DNA of 13,794 nt, taken from an uncultured bacterium. Lineage in GTDB: Bacteria > Actinomycetota > Coriobacteriia > Coriobacteriales > Eggerthellaceae. Below the pieces are notes generated by a model. That model did no database searches and was not told the DNA's origin. It worked only from the letters and a program-made list of their open reading frames with translations. Shown here piece by piece: positions 6,280-12,789 of this stretch. The position numbers and the translations under genes are program-made. Each line of letters begins with the position of its first letter. Positions within the stretch are counted from its first letter, which is position 1. Where the stretch lies: assembly GCA_905214325.1 (NCBI GenBank), contig CAJMLT010000039.1:1-13794 (forward strand), in the 5' to 3' direction.

Positions 6280-6367
6280 GCTTTATCCTCTCTTGATTTC
6301 ATTACCGACTTTTCGAATATATCCGTATCGCCATCGGCTGGTCGATACGTTATTTAACAGTTCCACC

Positions 6368-6405
6368 ATTGTAAGGGGTATTTCTTTTCGGAAAACAAGG
6401 TTTTC
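6368..6405 (-). promoter_or_regulatory. Candidate promoter and operator of the opine dehydrogenase operon
   Basis: On the minus strand a TACAAT -10 box (6368-6373) has either TTTTCC at 16 nt or TTGTTT at 19 nt upstream. The -35 area coincides with a perfect 6-bp inverted repeat, GAAAAC-aag-GTTTTC (6391-6405), which could be an operator. The leader to the start codon would be about 80 nt. Confidence 0.35.
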
Positions 6406-6436
6406 ACTATTCCCTTAAATCGCGATCATTATATCT

Positions 6437-6523
6437 CCGATAACCAGCTAACGAAACTCCCGATAACAGACCCTGTTGATTAATCGGCACGAATATCTAC
6501 CATTAGATGCGGCGCTTATCGGA
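6437..6523. repeat. Repeated CCGATAA boxes in the divergent region
   Basis: CCGATAAC occurs at 6437-6444 and 6460-6467 in direct orientation, 23 bp apart (about two helical turns). TTATCGG, the inverted form, is at 6517-6523, and a near copy TTAATCGG is at 6480-6487. Clustering in the control region next to a LysR gene fits an operator array. Confidence 0.4.
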
Positions 6524-6592
6524 ATCCCCGATGGCGAAGAATAACAAGAGAAAGATTATCAGCTTGAACTATCACCCCCGACATATCCTCCG

Positions 6593-6649
6593 ATTCGATC
6601 GGTGCGCACTGCATACGATAACGTCATCTGTGCTCCGTATCGATCGAAT
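6593..6649 (+). repeat. 9-bp inverted repeat in the presumed metQ leader
   Basis: ATTCGATCG (6593-6601) is exactly complementary to CGATCGAAT (6641-6649). Inside, GCAC and GTGC can also pair. If transcribed with metQ it would form a long hairpin some 180 nt before the start codon. It matches no riboswitch class I know. Confidence 0.35.
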
Positions 6650-6825
6650 GCCCTGCCATCTTATGCGATCGGGCCGGCGATTCCTTCCTCAAAGGACATT
6701 CGCCTGACATCAGTCTTCCCGACCCCGACGGATCCCTTTACCCATCACGTCGATTCCCTGCATAAGATGGATATCACCCCTTCAAAACACCCGTTACCCA
6801 TTTGATTCACAAGAAAGGAATCACC

Positions 6826-7671
6826 ATGTTGAAAACCCTCTCACACAAAAAAGCGCTTTTCGCTCTCGCGTTGAGCATAATCGCCCTCTCCCTCGTAACG
6901 CTGGTTGGATGCTCCTCGGGATCATCCAATTCGTCAAACGACAAAACCATCACCGTCGCCGCCGTACCCACGCCCCATGCCGAAATCCTCAACGCCGTGG
7001 TCAAAGATCAGCTCAGCGAAAAGGGATACACGCTCGAAGTGAAGGAATTCACCGACTACGTTCAGCCCAACACGGTCACCGAGGAAGGTGAAGTCGACGC
7101 CAACTACTTCCAACACGCTCCCTACCTCGAGAACTTCAACGCTGAAAAGGGAACTCACCTGGTGTCGGTTACCGGTGTTCACTTCGAACCCTTCGGGCTG
7201 TATGCGGGTCGTTCGTCGTCCTTGAGCAATCTGCCCGACGGCGCAACCGTCGCCGTTCCCAATGACGCCACCAACGAAGCACGTGCACTCCTGCTCCTCG
7301 AACAGGAAGGCCTCATCACCCTGAATCCCGATGCCGGCGTCAAGGCGACACCCAACGACATCACCTCCAACCCCAAGAACCTCCAGTTCAAAGAACTTGA
7401 AGCCGCTGTCGTTCCCACCGTGCTCTCCGATGTCGATATCGCCGCTATCAACGGCAACTACGCCCTTGCAGCCAATCTGAAGACCACCGATGCCCTTGCC
7501 GTCGAAGCAAATGACTCCCTGGCAGCGAAAACCTATGCGAACCTGCTTGTCGTTAAGGAAGGCAACGAGAACAGCGACAAGATCAAAGCTTTGGCTGAAG
7601 CACTGAACTCCGATGCCGTCCGTGACTACATCAACAAGACCTATCAAGGTGCGGTGCTGCCCGTCTTCTAA
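6826..7671 (+). CDS. MetQ/NlpA-family substrate-binding lipoprotein
   Basis: The protein has 281 residues. A lipoprotein signal peptide (basic MLKTLSHKK, hydrophobic core, lipobox LVGC with C29) anchors it outside the cytoplasmic membrane. A Ser/Asn linker follows, then the NlpA ligand-binding fold: TITVAAVPTPHAEIL, VDANYFQHAPYL and NYALAANL are typical of MetQ. Family members deliver methionine, other amino acids or small peptides to a MetNI ABC transporter. Start ATG 6826 has AAAGGA 6 nt upstream; TTG 6802 lacks such support. No metN or metI gene is adjacent, so it must share a transporter encoded elsewhere. It is divergent from the opine dehydrogenase operon and precedes a LysR gene, so its ligand may be the compound handled by those enzymes rather than methionine. 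Confidence 0.9.
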   Translation: MLKTLSHKKALFALALSIIALSLVTLVGCSSGSSNSSNDKTITVAAVPTPHAEILNAVVKDQLSEKGYTLEVKEFTDYVQPNTVTEEGEVDANYFQHAPYLENFNAEKGTHLVSVTGVHFEPFGLYAGRSSSLSNLPDGATVAVPNDATNEARALLLLEQEGLITLNPDAGVKATPNDITSNPKNLQFKELEAAVVPTVLSDVDIAAINGNYALAANLKTTDALAVEANDSLAAKTYANLLVVKEGNENSDKIKALAEALNSDAVRDYINKTYQGAVLPVF

Positions 7672-7703
7672 GCCCGAAAACCACATTCGCCGATTACCCT
7701 CCG

Positions 7704-7740
7704 GAAGAGCCACGACATCATGTTCGTGGCTCTTCTTTTC
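7704..7740 (+). terminator. Intrinsic terminator after metQ-like gene
   Basis: GAAGAGCCACGA (7704-7715) pairs with TCGTGGCTCTTC (7724-7735) across an 8-nt loop, followed by TTTTC. This perfect 12-bp stem lies 32 bp after the stop codon and separates the gene from the LysR gene downstream. Confidence 0.85.
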
Positions 7741-7832
7741 CGGACATATGCATCTTCACAAGCATGCGTCTGGAAAAGACAGCAGGAAAAAGGAAGGGTA
7801 TCATGGGGGTATTCCGAAAAAGAAGGGACCCC

Positions 7833-8789
7833 ATGCAGCCTCAGATTACCCTGCAACAACTTCGCTACATCATCAAAGTCGCCGAATGCGGCTCCATCAA
7901 TGCCGCAAGCCAAACGCTCTTCGTTTCCCAGCCCACCCTTTCACAGGCCATTCGGGAAACGGAAAGGGAACTGGGGATCGAAATATTCAACCGCACGAAC
8001 CGCGGAATCACACCGACAAATGAGGGAATAGAGTTCATCGGCTACGCCCGACAGGTACTCGAACAGCTCAACCTATTGGAGGAGCGCTACGCCGACCGAA
8101 CCATTCAACATACCGGAAAGCTTTCCATCTCAACACAACACTATGCTTTCAGCGTCCGAGCCTTCGTCGACCTCGTCGAGGAGTGCGACCAGAACCAATA
8201 CGAATTCGAATTCTGTGAAACGCGCACGGGAGAAATCATAGAAGACGTGAAGAACTTCCGGAGTGAACTGGGGATTCTCTATCTGAGTAGTTTCAACCAC
8301 CGAGTGCTCGAAAAGGCCTTTTTCGACGCGTCCCTCACCTTTACCCCCCTTTTCCAGGCGAAACCACACGTCTTCGTCGGCGTGAACCATCCGCTCGCCG
8401 CGAAATCATCGGTCAACCCGGAAGACCTTGAGGACTACCCCCGCTATTCATTCGAACAGGGTCTCAATAACTCGTTTTTCTTTTCGGAAGAACCCTTGAG
8501 CTATCTCCCCCACCGTCGGGTGATCACTTTGTCCGACCGCGGAACGCTTTCCAATCTTCTCACGCATCACAACGGATATACCATATCAACCGGCGTACTC
8601 TCGGATGAAATGAACGAGGGTATCAGCGCTATCCCTCTCGACGTTGACGAGATCATGACCGTCGGGTATCTCTGTCACAGCGAACATGAGTTAAGCGAAC
8701 TCGCGAAAAAATATATCGGAAAACTCAGGGCGCGCATAGAAGCGAACCCCACCGTCAGCACCTATCTCGAACCGGAGGAGCCCCTGTAA
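7833..8789 (+). CDS. LysR-family transcriptional regulator
   Basis: The protein has 318 residues from this start. Residues ~6-65 are the winged helix-turn-helix typical of LysR proteins: LQQLRYIIKVAECGSINAA, SQPTLSQAIRETERELG, then IFNRTNRGITPT. The rest is a two-lobed effector-binding domain. The start is uncertain: ATG 7833 has AAGGG upstream and the usual distance to the HTH, ATG 7803 has AAGGAAGGG and would add ten residues, and ATG 7764 is less likely. It is separated from the binding-protein gene by a terminator. LysR proteins commonly control neighbouring divergent genes in response to a pathway metabolite, so the opine dehydrogenase operon and the binding protein are the likely targets (inference). 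Confidence 0.93.
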   Translation: MQPQITLQQLRYIIKVAECGSINAASQTLFVSQPTLSQAIRETERELGIEIFNRTNRGITPTNEGIEFIGYARQVLEQLNLLEERYADRTIQHTGKLSISTQHYAFSVRAFVDLVEECDQNQYEFEFCETRTGEIIEDVKNFRSELGILYLSSFNHRVLEKAFFDASLTFTPLFQAKPHVFVGVNHPLAAKSSVNPEDLEDYPRYSFEQGLNNSFFFSEEPLSYLPHRRVITLSDRGTLSNLLTHHNGYTISTGVLSDEMNEGISAIPLDVDEIMTVGYLCHSEHELSELAKKYIGKLRARIEANPTVSTYLEPEEPL

Positions 8790-8910
8790 GGAGCTCCGAA
8801 GCAAATCACGACCGAAAGAGCACAGTGCGGATTGATTGCGCGGGAAAGCCGTTTTTCCGTAAAGAGTCGCACCGGATAATCGCAACCCGGAAGGACCCGA
8901 ACCTGACATA

Positions 8911-8948
8911 GAGGGAAAACCGGAGCTCAGAAGGGTGACCCCCGAGCT
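8911..8948 (-). terminator. Probable intrinsic terminator after the CDF gene
   Basis: On the minus strand AGCTC and GAGCT (8944-8948 and 8924-8928) enclose a second GGG/CCC stem, followed by CCGGTTTT. The hairpin touches the stop codon of the cation exporter. The stem is interrupted and the T-run short. The stretch 8790-8923 holds nothing else I can recognise. Confidence 0.45.
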
Positions 8949-9874
8949 TACCTGTTTCCCTTTTCTTTTTCGTAACTCACGCGGTGAAGATCGTCGTCGG
9001 GTTCCACATGGACGAGAACATCTTTAGCTTGAGGAAAGTGAGCGGTGATCGTCTCTTCGATTCTGTCGGTGAGCATATGCGACGTGGCAACGCTCATCTC
9101 GGGATCGACGAGAACATGGAGATCGACGTAAACATCCCCTCTGGTACCACGGGTCCTGATGCAGTGGGCGTTTTCCACCCCATCCAAAGCTTCGACCACG
9201 TCGCGGATTTCCCCTTCGGGAATGCGGGCCTTATCGGAAAGCGTCTCGAAAGCACTTCGAAACACATCGAAAGCCGTATACAGGATGGCCACCATGACGA
9301 CGAGAGCCATGATCGCATCCGCCATAGGGAATCCCACCTGGACCAAAACGAGCCCGACGATAACCCCCATGGAAACGAACGCATCGGAAAGGGTGTGGCT
9401 CGCATCGGCGAGAAGGATTTCACTTTCCAGTTCGCGCCCGCGGCGGCGCTCGTAGGTAGTCACGCCGAGGTTAACTAGGAGCGTGAGAATCATGACGACG
9501 AAGGAAAAGGGGGTGACCGTCGTATTGAAATCCTGATCGACCAAAGCGGTGATGGCGCTACTGCCCACTTCGAAAGCCGCAAGAAGGAGCAGAATACCGA
9601 TCGCCATACTGGCATACGTTTCGAACTTGAAATGACCGTAAGGATGGGAGTCATCGGCGGGACGGGCTGCGATGGTTATACCCACCAGCCCTATGACATT
9701 ACCCGCCGAATCGAAAACCGAATGGATGCCGTCGGCCTGCATAGCGGCCGATCCGGTGAAAAGGCCATAGAAATACTTCGAAAGGGCGACTGCGAGATTC
9801 AGAAACAAAATGACCCACAAAACGCGCTTGATCGAAACCATACGACGACTGTGAACACTGTTCGATGCCATCAT
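8948..9874 (-). CDS. Cation diffusion facilitator (CDF) family metal exporter
   Basis: The protein has 308 residues with about six membrane helices and a C-terminal cytosolic CDF domain (about 215-292). It exports divalent metal ions (Zn, Fe, Mn or Co) by proton exchange. Transport-site residues are visible in helix 2 (ADGIHSVFD, D48/H51/D55) and helix 5 (DASHTLSD, D157/H160/D164), and the family's HPYGHFKFE motif is at about 77-85. The DxxHSxxxD form resembles the MneP-like manganese/iron branch more than the zinc ZitB branch, but specificity cannot be fixed by eye. The start is ATG 9874 with GGAGG 8 nt upstream; an open extension to 10027 runs through tRNA-Leu and is rejected. Confidence 0.93.
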   Translation of the reverse strand: MMASNSVHSRRMVSIKRVLWVILFLNLAVALSKYFYGLFTGSAAMQADGIHSVFDSAGNVIGLVGITIAARPADDSHPYGHFKFETYASMAIGILLLLAAFEVGSSAITALVDQDFNTTVTPFSFVVMILTLLVNLGVTTYERRRGRELESEILLADASHTLSDAFVSMGVIVGLVLVQVGFPMADAIMALVVMVAILYTAFDVFRSAFETLSDKARIPEGEIRDVVEALDGVENAHCIRTRGTRGDVYVDLHVLVDPEMSVATSHMLTDRIEETITAHFPQAKDVLVHVEPDDDLHRVSYEKEKGNR

Positions 9875-9937
9875 ATTCCACCCCTCCCGTTTCGATGTGT
9901 GTCGATTCTGATCCCTGCGTTGATAAAGGCCCGATAA

Positions 9938-9965
9938 AGGAAAAAGAGTCCGAAAGGACTCTTTT
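9938..9965 (-). terminator. Intrinsic terminator after tRNA-Leu
   Basis: AAAAGAGTCC and GGACTCTTTT (9942-9951 and 9956-9965) form a 10-bp stem with a 4-nt loop, followed on the minus strand by a T-run. It lies 9 nt after the tRNA CCA end and ahead of the CDF gene. Confidence 0.9.
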
Positions 9966-9974
9966 GGATTTCGC

Positions 9975-10063
9975 TGGTGTCGGAGGCGGGATTTGAACCC
10001 GCACACCCGATATGTGGGCACTAGCACCTCAAGCTAGCGTGTCTGCCGTTCCACCACTCCGAC
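9975..10063 (-). tRNA. tRNA-Leu (GAG)
   Basis: This is a class II tRNA of 89 nt including the encoded CCA. The acceptor is GTCGGAG/CTCCGAC, the anticodon stem CTAGC/GCTAG encloses TTGAGGT (anticodon GAG), a long variable arm follows, and the T-arm is GCGGGTTCAAATCCCGC. It follows secG and has its own promoter. Confidence 0.97.
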
Positions 10064-10082
10064 ATGCGTTGAAGCCTTGACT

Positions 10083-10110
10083 ATAATATCAAAAGATTCG
10101 CGACTTGCAA
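10083..10110 (-). promoter_or_regulatory. Promoter of tRNA-Leu
   Basis: On the minus strand TTGCAA (10105-10110) and TATTAT (10083-10088) are 16 nt apart, 19 nt before the mature tRNA. It begins 9 bp after the secG stop codon. Confidence 0.7.
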
Positions 10111-10119
10111 GGACAATTT

Positions 10120-10374
10120 TTAAGACGCGATCGTTCCTTGGGGATATACCACCATAAGAACGAGAAGAGATACGAAAAAAACAACGGCAAGAATGACGGT
10201 AATGCGATCGAGATTCTTCTCGACGATACTCGATCCCTGCTGATTGTTATAAACGGCGCTGGCGATCATATCCGAAACACCGGTACCTTTTCCGGAGTGG
10301 AGAAGGATGAAAACGATCAAACCCACGCCTGAAGCAACGAGAAGCACTGAAAAAATTATCGCGATAATGGACAA
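10120..10374 (-). CDS. secG: Preprotein translocase subunit SecG
   Basis: This 84-residue protein has two membrane helices (about 2-25 and 57-78) joined by a Gly/Ser-rich loop with LLHSGKGTGVSDM, the conserved SecG core. SecG joins SecY and SecE in the protein-export channel and aids SecA cycling. The start is TTG 10374, with AAGGA 7 nt upstream; the ATG in between is out of frame. Last gene of the pgk-tpiA-gpmI-secG run, a common association of glycolytic genes with secG in Gram-positive bacteria. No terminator was seen before the tRNA-Leu promoter. Confidence 0.93.
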   Translation of the reverse strand: MSIIAIIFSVLLVASGVGLIVFILLHSGKGTGVSDMIASAVYNNQQGSSIVEKNLDRITVILAVVFFVSLLVLMVVYPQGTIAS

Positions 10375-10431
10375 AACATATTCCTTAGATAAAAGGGGCT
10401 ACACAAATAAATGATTATTACAAATTAAAGG

Positions 10432-11982
10432 CTACTTGGCAAGAAGGGAATCCGAAGTCATCTCAGAAGGAACATCAATTCCCATCATTTCCAAGAAAGT
10501 CGGAGCGATATTGGAAAGAGATCCCCGTCCGGAGGTGAGAGTATACCCCTTACCTGCACCATCGATCAAGACAAGGGGCACCGTAGCGGTCGTGTGTGCA
10601 GTGAACGGAGATCCGTCCTCGGCTATCATGCGATCGGCATTACCGTGATCGGCGGTGAGCAGCGCCACCCCTCCCTTGCTTTTCAGAGCTTCGAGCACAC
10701 GACCGACACCCTAATCAACCGTCTCGACAGCTTTGATGGCGGCATCGACGAAACCGGTGTGGCCCACCATGTCGCAATTGGCAAAATTGACAATATAGAC
10801 ATCGGCTTCATCCGCGGCGATAGCCTTGCAGAGGGTGTCGGCCACTTCGGGCTCGCTCATTTCGGGCTGAAGATCATAGGTGGCTACTTTCGGCGAAGGC
10901 ACCAAAACCCGTTTCTCGTTCCGTTTCGGTTCTTCGATCCCGCCATTCAGAAAGAACGTGACATGGGCGTATTTCTCCGTTTCGGCGATATGATATTGCA
11001 CCAAACCCTTTTCGGCCAACACATCAGCTAACACGTGGTCGGGGAATTCCTTCGCGAAAGCCACCTGCGCCCGTATATCGGGATCGTATTCCGTCAAACA
11101 GACGAAGGAAAGGCGTGGAGTCGAAGGGCGCTCGAAGGACGTAAACGTCTCTTCGGTGAGGGAGCGGGTGATTTCACGTGCACGATCCGGCCGGAAATTG
11201 AAGAACACGACCGCATCACCATCGCGCATCCCGCGCGTGCCCAAGGAAACCGGCTCGAGAAATTCGTCGGTCACCTCAGCGGCATATGATGCGTCCATAA
11301 CCTCCAACGGACCTTCATCCGTATGAGGCTGCGCGCAAACGAGTGCGTTGTAGGCACGAGCAACCCTCTCCCACCGATTATCCCGATCCATGGCGTAATA
11401 ACGCCCTGCTATGCTTTCCACATGTACGACATCCCCAAGATCTTGTCCGTCGATGAACCGCAGCAAATCGGCAAGGTATCCCTTACCGCTTCTAGGGGGA
11501 ACATCGCGTCCGTCCATGAAGCAATGAATGCGGATATCCTTCACCCCGGCGGCATAGGCCTGAAGGATGAGAGCGTAGAGATGCGCATTGCTCGAATGAA
11601 CGCCTCCATCGGAAAGCAGACCCATGAGATGAAGGGCCGCGCCGGGCTTGCCCGCCACCGCGAATGCCTGCCGTAGAACCTCGTTATCCGCCAAGGAACC
11701 ATCCGAGCAGGCACGGTTGATGCGCGTCAGTTCCTGATATACCACGCGACCCGCACCGATATTGAGATGTCCGACCTCGGAATTACCCATCTGCCCATCG
11801 GGAAGACCGACCGCCTCACCCGACGCCTCGAGTGTCGTATGAGGACACGTTGCGAACAGACGATCCAGACAGGGGGTATCGGCAAGGCTGATCGCATTAC
11901 CCTTTCCCGCTTCTGCCAGACCGAATCCGTCCATGATGATAAGACACGCCGGAAGCGTGAGACCGCCGTTATGGTTGTTCAT
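10432..11982 (-). pseudogene. gpmI: 2,3-bisphosphoglycerate-independent phosphoglycerate mutase with an internal amber stop
   Basis: The frame is conserved from ATG 11982 (AAAGGA site, 9-nt spacer) to TAG 10432-10434, 516 positions, the normal length for GpmI. The enzyme converts 3- to 2-phosphoglycerate in glycolysis using two Mn(II) ions. Visible residues include D18 (IIMDGFGL), catalytic S68 (QMGNSEVGH), D404 and H408 (CDMVGHTG), D445/H446 (TADHGN) and H463 (FTAHTT). Codon 424 (10711-10713) is TAG, in the sequence VETVD-stop-GVGRVLEAL, where relatives usually have a charged or small residue. The truncated 423-residue product would lack D445, H446 and H463 and so should be dead. There is no frameshift. 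A single base change (from AAG, GAG or CAG, for example) would explain it. It may be a real mutation or a sequence error; see findings. Confidence 0.93.
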
Positions 11983-11997
11983 GTGGTTGTTTCCTTT

Positions 11998-12780
11998 TTA
12001 TCGATTCGCCACGATATCGCTTGCGGCTTCGATGAGTTGCTTGAAGGTATCCGACTGCAAAGCGGCTCCACCGATGAGTCCACCGTCGATGTTCTCCTGT
12101 ACAAGAAGCGACTCGACGTTACCCGGGTTCATCGAGCCACCGTAGAGGATCCTCATGTTTTCAGCGATAGAAGAACCGAACCGTTCGGCTATGGCCGAAC
12201 GGAGAGCCGAACACACCTCTTCCGCTTGTTCGGGAGTGGCGGTGCGCCCCGTGCCGATAGCCCAAATGGGCTCATAAGCTAAAACGACCTTCTTCATCTC
12301 GCTCTCGTCCAAACCGGCGAAAGCCGCCTTCACCTGCGCGCGAACGAATTCGATATGCTCGCCCGCATCACGCGTATTGAGCGACTCGCCGACACACACG
12401 ATGGGAGCCAGACCTGCATCCAGCAAGGACTTGACCTTACGATTAACCGCTTCATCGGTTTCGCCGAATAGATCACGCCGCTCGGAATGACCGACGATGC
12501 AGTATTCGCATCCGGCATCCTTGATCATGGGAATCGAAATCTCCCCGGTATAGGCACCCGAAGGCTCCCAGTGAACGTTTTGTGCACCGAGCTTGATTTC
12601 CGTCTTGTCGAAATCGAGAACGGTATGGACCGCCTTGATATCGATCGACGGAGGACAGAGCACGACCTCGACATCATGCCATTTTCGGTTATAGAGATTA
12701 CAGAGTTGCTGTGAAAGCACCACGGCCTCCGGAATGGTCTTATTCATTTTCCAGTTACCGGCCATCATGTAGGTACGCAT
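11998..12780 (-). CDS. tpiA: Triosephosphate isomerase
   Basis: This 260-residue enzyme interconverts dihydroxyacetone phosphate and glyceraldehyde 3-phosphate in the cytosol. All catalytic parts are present: N9 and K11 (GNWKMN), H98 (VGHSERR), E170 (AYEPIWAIGTG), and the phosphate-binding YGGSMNPGN and GGLIGGAAL loops. ATG 12780 follows a perfect GGAGGT site that begins in the pgk stop codon, giving a 9-bp gap. The stop lies 15 bp before gpmI, and its AAAGGA site adjoins the TAA. It is therefore in a tight operon with pgk and gpmI. Confidence 0.98.
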   Translation of the reverse strand: MRTYMMAGNWKMNKTIPEAVVLSQQLCNLYNRKWHDVEVVLCPPSIDIKAVHTVLDFDKTEIKLGAQNVHWEPSGAYTGEISIPMIKDAGCEYCIVGHSERRDLFGETDEAVNRKVKSLLDAGLAPIVCVGESLNTRDAGEHIEFVRAQVKAAFAGLDESEMKKVVLAYEPIWAIGTGRTATPEQAEEVCSALRSAIAERFGSSIAENMRILYGGSMNPGNVESLLVQENIDGGLIGGAALQSDTFKQLIEAASDIVANR

Positions 12781-12789
12781 ATCTACCTC

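Larger units (their letters stand above)
6280..6825. promoter_or_regulatory. 546-bp divergent intergenic region between the opine dehydrogenase and metQ
   Basis: No gene is supported here; short open frames (about 66 codons) look like chance. The region holds a candidate minus-strand promoter near 6368-6395, copies of a CCGATAA-like box, and a 9-bp inverted repeat in the presumed metQ leader. No SAM-I, SAM-II, SAM-IV or T-box core sequence was recognised. It is long enough for two independently controlled promoters and one or more LysR-type operators. Confidence 0.55.

Noticed and set aside
6500..6825. A SAM or T-box riboswitch before the metQ-like gene
   Set aside because: Such elements are common before metQ, but none of their conserved core sequences could be found in this leader.
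6934..7713. A 259-codon minus-strand frame covering the metQ-like gene
   Set aside because: It is a shadow of a well-supported lipoprotein gene and runs through its terminator; no ribosome site or recognisable domain.
10432..11982. TAG recoding (for example pyrrolysine) as the explanation for the gpmI internal stop
   Set aside because: pgk, gpmI, the opine dehydrogenase and the membrane protein at 1358 all end at TAG at the expected family length or sensible position, so TAG works as a stop here.
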